Shown here: positions 1-8,401 of the stretch, one piece after another
Layout of the letters: each line of letters opens with the position of its first letter
How positions within the stretch are numbered: position 1 is the stretch's first letter
Assembly: GCA_001917535.1 (NCBI GenBank)
Contig: MNEF01000020.1
Coordinates: 1 to 44,692 of the forward strand
Reading direction: 5' to 3'
DNA length: 44,692 nt
Source of the DNA: Candidatus Rokubacteria bacterium 13_1_40CM_69_27
Lineage (GTDB): Bacteria; Methylomirabilota; Methylomirabilia; Rokubacteriales; CSP1-6
Notes under the pieces: generated by a model
Told to the model about the DNA's origin: nothing
Databases searched by the model: none
The model's input: the letters and a program-made list of their open reading frames with translations, nothing else
Made by a program: the position numbers and the translations under genes

Positions 1-129
1 GAGGAACTCGAAGAGCCGCCGGTCGTCGTGCACCGGCACGCCCCACTCCTCGTCGTGATACCGCACCATCGCCGGCTCGCCCCGCGCCCACGCGCAGCGG
101 GGCTTCGTGTCCTCGCCCGTGGCCGCCAC
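1..129 (-). CDS. tag: DNA-3-methyladenine glycosylase I, N-terminal part
   Basis: This is the start of a Tag-type glycosylase that removes 3-methyladenine from alkylated DNA in the cytoplasm; the rest lies outside the window. Reading leftwards from a GTG at 129, the translation contains RCAWARGEPAMVRYHDEEWG followed by VPVHDDRRLFEFL. That matches the strongly conserved N-terminus of the family: the zinc-binding Cys-x-Trp, then the YHDEEWG block. The GTG start is chosen because it is the first start codon ahead of the conserved block and lies 14 bases after the stop of the upstream small ORF; an alternative start cannot be excluded. It is probably the last gene of a minus-strand run with the acylase and the 75-residue ORF. 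Confidence 0.85.
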   Translation of the reverse strand, partial: MAATGEDTKPRCAWARGEPAMVRYHDEEWGVPVHDDRRLFEFL

Positions 130-143
130 GTCGCCGAGGAGGC

Positions 144-371
144 TCAGCCGATGATCTCCTCGATGCAGCGGGAGAGCCGTCGAGACGCCTGCCGCTGGCG
201 CTCAAGGATCCGGGCGGCCGCGCCGGAGTCGAGCGGAGGAGAGTGCGCTGCGCGGAACGCCTCCAGATCTCGCGCGCCCAGTGCCAGGGCGAGGGCCACG
301 CGCTCGTCGGGGGTGAGGGGCTCGATCGCCTGACGATCCTCGAGCCGCAGCAGGTCCGCGACGCTACGCAT
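144..371 (-). CDS. 75-residue protein of unknown function
   Basis: I do not recognise this small protein. It starts MRSVADLLRLEDRQAIEPLT and is mostly helix-forming, with LTPDERVALALALG in the middle and a basic, Arg/Gln-rich stretch before the end CIEEIIG. There is no signal peptide or membrane segment. It sits 29 bases after the acylase stop and 14 bases before the tag start on the same strand, so co-transcription is likely. A small regulatory or antitoxin-like protein is possible, but nothing in the sequence proves it. Support is the tight fit between two neighbours and a natural ATG. Confidence 0.5.
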   Translation of the reverse strand: MRSVADLLRLEDRQAIEPLTPDERVALALALGARDLEAFRAAHSPPLDSGAAARILERQRQASRRLSRCIEEIIG

Positions 372-400
372 AATCGCCGTCACTATAACAGGGCACCGGC

Positions 401-2670
401 TCAAGGCCCGAGCGTCTGCTGACTCTCGGCGTCGGCGCGGATCTGCGTCCACTCGTAGCGCATCGGCAGCAGGTGCACCTCGCCCCAGGTCGCCGCCTGG
501 TCGGCGTAGTGCGGGCTCCCCGGATGGCCGGAGGAGCCGAGCGGCACCACCCACGCGCTCCGATTCCAGTCGCCCAGGTCGAAGACGTAGCGCGCGACCG
601 ACGTCGACGTCAGCCCGTAGCCTGCCGTCGCGATGTAGGAGGCCGCCTGGACCGTGTCGCCGTCGCCCCCCATCGGCACCGAGGGCGGATCGAGCAGGCG
701 CGCCAGCCCGGGAAAGGTGGCCGAGAGCGTGTGCCGGGGCTGGGTGGCGTGCACGCGTCTCCAGCGCCACGACGCCGGCTCGGGCCCGAGCGCGTCGCGG
801 AGCTCGGCGACCGCCCCCGCCAGCGCCGACCGCAGCACGGTGGGCCAGTCGGCGTCCGGGGCCAGGAGCGTCCGGTCGTCCCGCCGGATCATGTCGGTGA
901 GCCGCGCGCGCAGGCGCGCCATGTGGGCCACGGCGCCGCGCACGCTGCCGGCGAAGGCCTCGGCCGTGAGGGGACCGAGGATCGGCGCCACGAGGTCACG
1001 CATCAGGCGCTCGCGGAACGCGCTGTAGATGGTCGGCGCCGCGCTCTCGCGGTCCATCACGCCGTCCCACGCGAGCAGCGCCTCCAGCGCCGGCCTCGAG
1101 GCGGAGTCGACGGGGGCGATCGCTTTCAGGATGCCGACGAACTCGCGCGCGGGGAGCGAGACGCGGTCGGCGTGGATCATCGCCATCTCGCCGACCGTCG
1201 CGTTGTGGATCCCGCCCAGGCGCTCGACCAGCCGTCGCGTGCGGAAATCGGGCGCGAAGTCGAGTCCGATGTAATGGGGGTACGGGGGTGCGGTCACCCG
1301 ACTGTTCGCGGTCGCGACCCAGCCCGCTTCTGGATTACGGACGGCCGGCATCTCCTCGAACGGGATCGCGCCCTGCCACTCATGGGCGCCGTCCCATCCG
1401 GGCACGGGTACCCAGGCGTTGGCCATCGCCCGGACCGGGATGCGGCCGCGCGTCTTGTAGCCGATGGTGCCGTGCACGTCCGCGAAGACGAAGTTGTTCA
1501 CCGGGTCCACCCAGAGGCGCATCGACGCCACCAGCTCGTCGGCCGAAGCTGCGCGCAGCATCGGCAAGAGCGCCTCGAACGTCCGGTTCGGCTCGGCGGT
1601 GGCCGTGTAGCGGAAGGCGAAGGCGTGGCCGCTGGCGGGCTCGCCGAGGACGACGGGCCCGTGGTGGGTCACCGTCACCTCGATCTCGACCGGCGCGGCG
1701 CCCCGCACGCGGATGGTCTCGTGTAGAGGTCCTGGTAATCGGCGTGAGTGTGGGTGACGCACCAGGCGACGTGCCGGTTGTGGCCGAAGTGCGGGAAGCC
1801 GGGCACCCCGGGAAACGAGAGCCCGATGACGTCGAACTCGGGGCACGCCAGGTGATTCTGGTAGTACACGTTCGGCACGTCGAGCGCGCGGTGCGGATCG
1901 CCCGCCACCAGCGGCTTGCCCGAGGCCGTTCGACTGCCCGCCACCGCCCAGTTGTTGCTTCCCCCTTCCCAGTCGGCCACCTGCGCCAGCGCTGCCTCGG
2001 CGTCGGTCAGCTCCCGGAGCCCATCGACGGCGGGGCCGCGGTACTCGACGCCCGGCGGCACGATCAGCATCGGGTTCGGCGGCGTCCCCGGGCAGAGCTG
2101 GGCCGTGCGCGCGGCGCCGAGATGGCGCAGCAGCCGGGCGCGCCAGGCCTTCGTCTGCCAGACGCCCATGAGCACGTGGCGCACCTTGAACACCGCGGCG
2201 CTGTCCCAGGGCTGCCAGGCCTCGGGCGCGCCGCCGACCAGGCGGTACTCGATCGGCAGCGCCCTGGTCGTCTCGATGAACGCGTTCACGCCGGCGGCGT
2301 AGGCGTCGAGCATCGCCCGCGTCTCGGCGTTCAGGGCGACATAGTCGGCGCGGGCGGACTGCTGGAGGCAAAAGCGCCGCATCTGGAGATCCTGGGCGAG
2401 TGCCGGGGGCCCGGCATATTCCGCCCACCGGCCATAGGCGCGGCGCCGGTCGTAGTCCATTTGCCAGAGCCGATCCTGCGCGTGCACGAACCCCTGGGCC
2501 AGGAACGCGTCGGGCAGCGAGGCCGCGCGGACGTGGGGGATGCCCTGGGCGTCGCGCCAGACTTCAGCCCGGGCGCGCAGACCGGGAATGCGCACCGGCG
2601 TACGCACGTCGGGCAGCGCCGATTCCAGATCCTTGCGGGTGATGTCCTTGCGGATGACGGATGAAGGCAT
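401..2670 (-). pseudogene. penicillin acylase family (Ntn hydrolase), frameshifted
   Basis: The two halves of a penicillin-amidase-family enzyme lie in different frames. The N-terminal half (2670 to about 1720) begins MPSSVIRKD after an AAGGAG ribosome site and contains GGSNNWAV, with the nucleophile serine at about residue 238, the new N-terminus after self-cleavage in this family. It reads well to [11 protein letters not shown] and then loses homology. The C-terminal half resumes in another frame at [15 protein letters not shown] and runs to the stop at 401, including DPVNNFVFADVHGTIGY and a typical C-terminal VHLLPMRYEW. The usual stretch of about 20 residues between DLY and ETIRVRG appears to be absent, so a small non-triplet deletion near 1725 explains the break. 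No signal peptide is visible. Substrate unknown. A sequencing indel is the alternative. Confidence 0.8.
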
Positions 2671-2707
2671 CGATGTGCTCCTTAGCTCACCAGCGAGTGC
2701 GCGCCGA

Positions 2708-3652
2708 TCACCGGCGTACGCTGGGACCACCGGCGAGGGCCTCCTGCACGTCGCGCGGGCTGATCAGCGCGATGTCGCCCCAGATCGAGCACTTGAGGGC
2801 GGCGACGGTGCTGGCCGTGTCCACCGTCTCCTGAAGATCGCAGCCCCGCAGCGCCGCCCACAGGAAGCCCGCGACATACGCGTCGCCCGCTCCGATGGGG
2901 TCCACGACCTGCACGGGCGGCGTTCGGCCCGGCCGCGCCAGGCGCCCGCCGTCGAGCGTCAGCGAGCCCTCGTGGCCTTGCAGGAGGGTCACCGTCGCCT
3001 TCGGCGCCAGGCGGGCCAGCCCCTCGATCACCCGCACGGGCTCGCCCTCGAGCGCGAAGATGCTGCTCGCCTCCTCGCGGCCCACGAAAAAGAACCGGAC
3101 CGTCGGGAGCACGGATTCCGCGAAGGCGCGGGCTTCCGCCGGGGTCCAGAGCGCGGCACGATAGTTGACGTCGAACGACACCGCCGCCGCCTCGCGGAAC
3201 GCCCGCTCGCTCAGCGCCCGGGCGGCTGGGCCCAGGGCCGGCGTGATGCCGGTGAGGTGTACCACCCGCGCCTGCCGCATCGGCGCCCAGTCGACCTCGT
3301 CGGGGCCGAGCCGGGCGAAGGCGGAGTCCCGGCGGTCGTAGAGGACGTGGATAGGGCGAGGCGGCGCCCCGTACTCGAGGAAGTAGACCCCGAGGCGGGC
3401 GCCGTCGACCATCCGCACGTACGAGCAGTCCACGCCGTGCCCCGCCAGCTCGCGGCGGACCCGGTCGCCCCAGGGGTTGGCGGGCAGCGCCGAGATCCAC
3501 GCCGCCTTCATGCCTAGCCGGGCGCAGGCGGCGGCGACGTTGGCCTCGGCGCCCCCGATCTGCACGTCGAGCGTGCGGGCGGTCTCGACGCGCCCCGGCG
3601 ACGGGACCGAGAGGCGGAGCAGCACCTCGCCCAGCGTGACGAGGTCGTGCAC
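2708..3652 (-). CDS. PfkB-family sugar kinase, possibly 2-keto-3-deoxygluconate kinase
   Basis: This is a ribokinase-fold kinase of about 314 residues that transfers phosphate from ATP to a sugar or sugar acid in the cytoplasm. The N-terminus has the PfkB pattern [15 protein letters not shown]; the C-terminal signature [13 protein letters not shown] carries the catalytic Asp and the anion-hole GAGD. The N-terminal [13 protein letters not shown] and the overall layout resemble KDG kinases, but the substrate is not proven. The GTG start at 3652 overlaps the TAG of the upstream gene by one base (TAGTG), which argues for translational coupling and decides the start. It is followed by the broken acylase gene. 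Confidence 0.8.
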   Translation of the reverse strand: MHDLVTLGEVLLRLSVPSPGRVETARTLDVQIGGAEANVAAACARLGMKAAWISALPANPWGDRVRRELAGHGVDCSYVRMVDGARLGVYFLEYGAPPRPIHVLYDRRDSAFARLGPDEVDWAPMRQARVVHLTGITPALGPAARALSERAFREAAAVSFDVNYRAALWTPAEARAFAESVLPTVRFFFVGREEASSIFALEGEPVRVIEGLARLAPKATVTLLQGHEGSLTLDGGRLARPGRTPPVQVVDPIGAGDAYVAGFLWAALRGCDLQETVDTASTVAALKCSIWGDIALISPRDVQEALAGGPSVRR

Positions 3653-4434
3653 TATCCCGGGGCCTTCATCCGGATGTTCACGGAGGTGCCCAGCATCAGC
3701 GAGGCCGTGATCAGCTCGGGACGCCGGTCGGGCCCGAAGATGACGCGCGCCGGCCGCGCCTCGCGGGCCCAAGACGAGAAGCGGGTCAGGTCGAAGAGGG
3801 CGCTCGGCTTGCCCGTCTCGGGGTCGGATGTCACCCGGAGGACGAAGGGCACCAGCTCGGCGCGATAGAACTTCTGCACGTCGTCGGGCCCCTCGTTTAC
3901 GGGCCGGCGCCGGCGGACGACATGGGTGAGGAGGCTGCCGTCGCTCTGCTGAGGCCAGAGGCCATCGGCGTAGTTGAGCACGGCGCTGGCCGCGTCGTCC
4001 ACGTGCTCCCCGTCCGGGATGGCCACCACGTCGTCCGCCACTCGCAGGCGCCGCAGGAAGAAGGTCTCGCCCCGGTAGTGATACTCGACGATCCCCCGGG
4101 CGTAGTCGTAGGTGTATTCGGAGCGCGCCTCGCGCCCCACCACCCGGAACCAGGAGACCGCCTGGAGCGGCGCCCAGCGCCCCTGGCGGCGAATCCCGCT
4201 CGACTCGATGCGGTTGCTGATCCGGGTCCCCTGCCCGACCGCCTTCATCTCGTAGCGCCCGCTCGCCCGGTCCACCGACTCGTCGAGCGTCCCGGTCAGC
4301 TCGAGGCTCAGGGTCTGGTACAGGAGCCCGACGTCCGCGTCATACGCCGCCTTGCGGAGCTGCGCCTCCGCCCCCCGCACCAGCGGCGCCAGCAGGAGGG
4401 CAAAGGGAAGTGTCAAGAACTGTCGACGGTTCAT
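3652..4434 (-). CDS. secreted protein with Tat-like signal, unknown function
   Basis: This 260-residue protein begins MNRRQFLTLPFALLLAP, with a twin-arginine-type signal (RRQFL, then a hydrophobic stretch, then a likely cleavage site near VRGAEA). The mature part looks beta-rich (YEMKAVGQGTRISNR, RSEYTYDYARGIVEYHYRG, HVDDAASAVLNYADGLW) and somewhat resembles DUF3108/DUF6134-type periplasmic proteins, though I cannot assign it firmly. The ATG at 4434 is preferred because it places the signal peptide at the N-terminus; longer readings run through the divergent promoter region. It is coupled to the PfkB kinase downstream and divergent from the ketosynthase cassette. Confidence 0.6.
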   Translation of the reverse strand: MNRRQFLTLPFALLLAPLVRGAEAQLRKAAYDADVGLLYQTLSLELTGTLDESVDRASGRYEMKAVGQGTRISNRIESSGIRRQGRWAPLQAVSWFRVVGREARSEYTYDYARGIVEYHYRGETFFLRRLRVADDVVAIPDGEHVDDAASAVLNYADGLWPQQSDGSLLTHVVRRRRPVNEGPDDVQKFYRAELVPFVLRVTSDPETGKPSALFDLTRFSSWAREARPARVIFGPDRRPELITASLMLGTSVNIRMKAPG

Positions 4435-4441
4435 CGGTGCC

Positions 4442-4470
4442 TGGACATGGCTGACCGGCTCGCCTATTCT
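4442..4470 (+). promoter_or_regulatory. candidate sigma-70 promoter for the ketosynthase/kinase cassette
   Basis: TGGACA at 4442-4447 and TATTCT at 4465-4470 are separated by 17 bases, a good match to -35/-10 spacing (5 of 6 and 4 of 6 consensus positions). It lies about 105 bases upstream of the first gene of the plus-strand cassette, in an otherwise gene-free divergent gap. The leader would include a small hairpin at about 4494-4511 (GCCGCT/AGCGGC). Assigned by eye only. Confidence 0.4.
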
Positions 4471-4575
4471 AACAATCACTGCGATTTTTGCAGCCGCTCC
4501 CGGAAGCGGCCGAGCGTCAGGACTTGGGCGGTCGGCAGTCGGCCTGCTAATTAGCGCTGACTTGAGGAGGCGCCC

Positions 4576-5820
4576 GTGGGTCGTCGTCGTGTCGTGATTA
4601 CCGGACTCGGCGTCGTCGCCCCGAACGGCATCGGGAAGGACCTCTTCTGGAAGAACCTCGTCGCCGGGCAGTCCGCCGTCGACTACATCACCGCCTTCGA
4701 TCCGTCGCCCTACCCCTGCAAGGTCGCCGCCGAGGTCAAGGACTTCCGGCCCGAGCAGTTCATGAACCCGCGGCGCGCCAAACACCGCGGGCGCTTCTCC
4801 CAGTTCGCCGTCGCTGCAGCAAAGCTTGCGGTAGGGGATTCGGGCTTGGTCCTCGAACAAGAACATCCTCGACGGGTGATGGTTTGCCTTGGGACTTCGG
4901 CGAACGGGGTCGGCGACATCTACGAGGCAGCCAGACTGGGCTTTCAGCGCTCAGGCGTTGAAGGTGTCCCCCAAACGACCGGTACCGAGTATCCAGCTCA
5001 TGCTCCAGTGGCCCATATTTCGATGGAGCTCGGCATTAAGGGACAGGCGATGACGCTCGCTTCCGCATGCTTGACTGGACTGGACGCGGTCCAGTGGGGG
5101 TCCTCACAGATCGTCCAGGGACAGGCCGACATTATCATCGCAGGAAGCTCAGAAGCGCCTATCGCCCCGCTCTGCTTCGCTACCTTCTGTGCGTCCGGTG
5201 CCCTCTCAAAGTTTGATGATCCACCGACAAAGGCCTCACGACCTTACGACCTCTATCGCGATGGGTTGGTCATGGGTGAAGGCTCAGTCATCTACGTCGT
5301 CGAGGAAATGGAACACGCGCTGGCGAGAAACGCAGCGATTTATGCCGAGGTTTTCGGATTTGGGACCGGAAATGAAGGCGGATATGGGGCGCGGATTGAT
5401 GCAGGCGAACTTGCGCTAATTGAAGCGATCGAAACTGCATTCTCCCGGGCTTTCATGAGTAAAACCGATGTCGACTACATAAACTCTCACGGCAACGCGT
5501 TGCCCGATTACGACGTCATCGAAACGCGTGCGTTCAAGCGCGCCTTCGGAGCCCTGGCCCACAACATTCCAATTAGCTCCATCAAATCGATGATCGGCCA
5601 TGCCATGGGAGCAGGCTCGGCCTTCCAAGTGGCAGCGGCATGTCTAGCGTTGCAGCACTCGACAATTCCGCCCACGATCAATCTGGAGAACCCAGATCCC
5701 GACTGTGACCTGGACTACGTACCCAACCACGCCAGGTTCTCCCGCCTGAGAAACGTTCTGATTAACGCTCACGCGATGGGCGGCACCCACTCGGTTCTCA
5801 TCTTGGGGCGTCCTAGGTAG
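4576..5820 (+). CDS. beta-ketoacyl-ACP synthase family protein (KAS II-like)
   Basis: This 414-residue thiolase-fold condensing enzyme starts at a GTG behind a strong GAGGAGG. The Cys-His-His triad is present: Cys165 in SACLTGLDAV, His305 in NSHGNALPDYD and His342 in IKSMIGHAMGAG. The middle motif departs from the usual AHGTSTPLND of FabF, so this is a divergent, stand-alone ketosynthase rather than the housekeeping enzyme. No acyl-carrier protein or other fatty-acid gene is nearby. Instead it leads an operon of sensor kinases (next start 5 bases downstream), suggesting a special lipid or acyl product tied to signalling. Base composition drops from about 70% to 50-55% G+C after roughly the first 250 bases. 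Confidence 0.85.
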   Translation: MGRRRVVITGLGVVAPNGIGKDLFWKNLVAGQSAVDYITAFDPSPYPCKVAAEVKDFRPEQFMNPRRAKHRGRFSQFAVAAAKLAVGDSGLVLEQEHPRRVMVCLGTSANGVGDIYEAARLGFQRSGVEGVPQTTGTEYPAHAPVAHISMELGIKGQAMTLASACLTGLDAVQWGSSQIVQGQADIIIAGSSEAPIAPLCFATFCASGALSKFDDPPTKASRPYDLYRDGLVMGEGSVIYVVEEMEHALARNAAIYAEVFGFGTGNEGGYGARIDAGELALIEAIETAFSRAFMSKTDVDYINSHGNALPDYDVIETRAFKRAFGALAHNIPISSIKSMIGHAMGAGSAFQVAAACLALQHSTIPPTINLENPDPDCDLDYVPNHARFSRLRNVLINAHAMGGTHSVLILGRPR

Positions 5821-5825
5821 CTGCT

Positions 5826-8321
5826 ATGACGGAACGGCTGAGCATCCTCCTCTTAACCTCACTCATCAACCTCGCTCTCGGACTGGCAGTCTGGCTGAAA
5901 AACTCGTCGCAGCGTGTTAATCAATATTTCGCATTTTTCTCTCTCGCAGTCGCGACCTGGACATTTAGCAACGGCCTTGTCGACGCCTACGCCGCAACGC
6001 CTTTGGGCATCATCTGGGCCCGCACGGCTTTCGTAGCCGCATCCGCAATCCCTCTATCATTTCTCCTATTCGCGACCGTTTTCCCCGCACCTAAGCCGAC
6101 TCCGTCCAACTCGTTGATGGTATTTTGGATCGGGGCCGGCGTCGCCGCAATACTCGCCTCATTCACTCCCCTGATAGCCCAGGGCACGACCTCAGTAAAT
6201 GGTATCCTCCAGGTCGCATACGGGCCAATTCATCCATTCTTTGGTGCCTACTTCATTTCTTGCTTGGGCTACAGTCTTGTGTTGCTTTATCGAAAGCTTC
6301 ACGTTCTGAAAGGCATTGAGAAGCTACAAGTCCGATATGTCTTTCTCGGCGTGTCCCTACCAATCCTCGGCGGCACCGTCACGAATCTCCTCGTCCCGTT
6401 GGCATTTCGCTCCTCTAAGCTGAGTCCGTATGGGCCGCTATTTAGCCTTCTCCTGGTCGCAGTTATCGCCCATGCCATCATCCGTTATCGCCTCATGAAT
6501 ATCCGGCTCGTCATCCGCCGTGGTGTCGCTTATCTCATCACCATCGTTACGGCGAGTGGCGTGTTCACTGTGATTCTTTGGATAACGTCGCGACTGCTGC
6601 TCTCTACACCCCACGAGTTGCCACTCTGGCTGGAACTCGCGACGGTCCTTCTAGTCGCCATCGCCTTTCAGCCCCTAAAACGCCACGTACAGGCTTTGGT
6701 GGATCGCTATTTCTTTCGTGAGCCGTACGACTATCAACGAACGGTCCGTGAGATTAGTCGAACAATGGCCGGAATCCTCGAGTTACAACCATTACTCAGC
6801 TATGCCTGTGCGGTCATCAACAGGACAGTCCAACCAGAATCTATCGCGGTGTATATACTGGACGTAGCACAGCCGACATTTAAGCGCCTGATCCTCCACA
6901 AGGGAATCGAAGTCACGAAACTTACTCAGCAAGAAACGATCGCCGTCTCTTCCCAGATAGCCGATTCCCTTGCGCGACGAAAGCGACTGCTCGTTGCAGA
7001 CGAACTCGGAAGAGCGCACGAGCCCGGCCAATTAGCTGGACTACTCAAAGACCTGCGACAACTGAATGTAGAGGTTGCCCTTCCCATCCTTGAAGACGCC
7101 AAACTTGCAGGATTTTTCTTGATCGGTCCGAAGCTATCGGGTGATCCTTATTTTTCTGAGGATCTTGATCTTCTAACGACACTCCTCAGCCAAGCGACGA
7201 TAGCGATTAAAAATGCCCAGCTCTACTCACAGGTAGTTTTGGTGAACGAATACGTTGAAAACATACTTACGACAATAGAAAGCTCGGTCATCGCAGTTTC
7301 CGCCGACGGAATGATCACCCTGTTCAATTCAGCAGCTGAGCGTCTCTTAGGCCTCGACGCAGGACAGCTCAAAGCCGCTTCCTTTCAAAACTTGCCTCGC
7401 CCCATAGCAACCCTGCTCGAGAGCACTTTGGAAGATCGTGAGCCGAGAACGCAGATCGAGACAACGATCTATAACAACTCAGGGCGTGCAACTCCAGTAA
7501 TCTGTTCAACCTCTGCCCTCCGAGATCGTGCAGGATCGATGTTAGGGGCTGTTGCAGTCCTTAGCGACCTCACTCGCCTGAAGCAGCTCGAGGCAGAAAA
7601 GAGCCAAGCTGAGCGCCTAGCCTCTATCGGTGCCCTAGCCTCAGGAATCGCGCACGAGGTCAAGAACCCCCTCGTGGCAATTAAGACATTTGCTGAGCTA
7701 TTACCAGAACGGTTCACGGAAGAGGACTTTCGTCACGACTTCGCGAAGGTAGTTATTCGCGAGATTGAGCGCATTGACGATCTAGTCGCTCGCCTCCGCG
7801 GCCTCGCAAGTGCTCCCATGCAGGCGCGAAGACCTCTTGACCTCAGAGCGCCCCTTGATGAAACCTTGGCACTCTTACGAGGCCAGCTGGAGCAAGGACA
7901 GATTGATGTCAAGACCGTCTACGATAACGATTTACCGCTGGTATCCGCTGATCCAGCCCAACTCAAGCAACTGTTCCTGAATCTCCTCGTAAACGCACTA
8001 GAGGCTATGGATCCCGGAGGCCACCTCTCGGTTCGAATTCTGAACTGGAAGGCATCTGGAAGTGAGACTATCCTCGTAGAGATTTGCGACACCGGTACGG
8101 GTATCCCAGACTCCCTACTCGGTAAGATTTTCGACCCATTTGTGACAACGAAGCAACGGGGGTCGGGTCTTGGACTCTCGATCTGTCGTGGAATTGCCGA
8201 CGCTCACGGGGCAAGGATCCGTGCTCAAAACAATCCTAACGGTCGAGGCGCGACTATCACAATCGAATTCCCAGTTGCGAAGACGACGGCAGCATTAGAA
8301 ACCGCGCTTAGGCCAGGTTAA
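5826..8321 (+). CDS. 7TM-GAF-PAS histidine kinase
   Basis: This is an 831-residue membrane sensor kinase. Residues 1-300 hold about eight hydrophobic helices of the kinase N-terminal 7TM type, ending in the RLMNIRLVIRRGVAYL linker, followed by a GAF-like domain (about 310-470), a PAS domain (about 480-590), a dimerisation/H-box with His610 in GIAHEVKNPLVAIKTF, and an ATPase domain with NLLVNALEAM (N box), DTGTGIP (G1) and RGSGLGLSI (G2). All catalytic motifs are intact. Layout resembles PrsK-type kinases. It is translated directly after the ketosynthase and followed by a paralogue of the same architecture. G+C is about 50%, well below the flanks. Confidence 0.9.
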   Translation: MTERLSILLLTSLINLALGLAVWLKNSSQRVNQYFAFFSLAVATWTFSNGLVDAYAATPLGIIWARTAFVAASAIPLSFLLFATVFPAPKPTPSNSLMVFWIGAGVAAILASFTPLIAQGTTSVNGILQVAYGPIHPFFGAYFISCLGYSLVLLYRKLHVLKGIEKLQVRYVFLGVSLPILGGTVTNLLVPLAFRSSKLSPYGPLFSLLLVAVIAHAIIRYRLMNIRLVIRRGVAYLITIVTASGVFTVILWITSRLLLSTPHELPLWLELATVLLVAIAFQPLKRHVQALVDRYFFREPYDYQRTVREISRTMAGILELQPLLSYACAVINRTVQPESIAVYILDVAQPTFKRLILHKGIEVTKLTQQETIAVSSQIADSLARRKRLLVADELGRAHEPGQLAGLLKDLRQLNVEVALPILEDAKLAGFFLIGPKLSGDPYFSEDLDLLTTLLSQATIAIKNAQLYSQVVLVNEYVENILTTIESSVIAVSADGMITLFNSAAERLLGLDAGQLKAASFQNLPRPIATLLESTLEDREPRTQIETTIYNNSGRATPVICSTSALRDRAGSMLGAVAVLSDLTRLKQLEAEKSQAERLASIGALASGIAHEVKNPLVAIKTFAELLPERFTEEDFRHDFAKVVIREIERIDDLVARLRGLASAPMQARRPLDLRAPLDETLALLRGQLEQGQIDVKTVYDNDLPLVSADPAQLKQLFLNLLVNALEAMDPGGHLSVRILNWKASGSETILVEICDTGTGIPDSLLGKIFDPFVTTKQRGSGLGLSICRGIADAHGARIRAQNNPNGRGATITIEFPVAKTTAALETALRPG

Positions 8322-8401
8322 GACCACACACCAAGCGCCACCGGTTAGTTGAACGGCCGTTCGCGAAGGACCGCTGAGAAGGATGGCTCAGTGACAATCA
8401 C

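Noticed and set aside
28-333. 101-codon plus-strand frame at the left edge
   Set aside because: The minus strand encodes the conserved start of DNA-3-methyladenine glycosylase and a natural small ORF; the plus frame has no family features.
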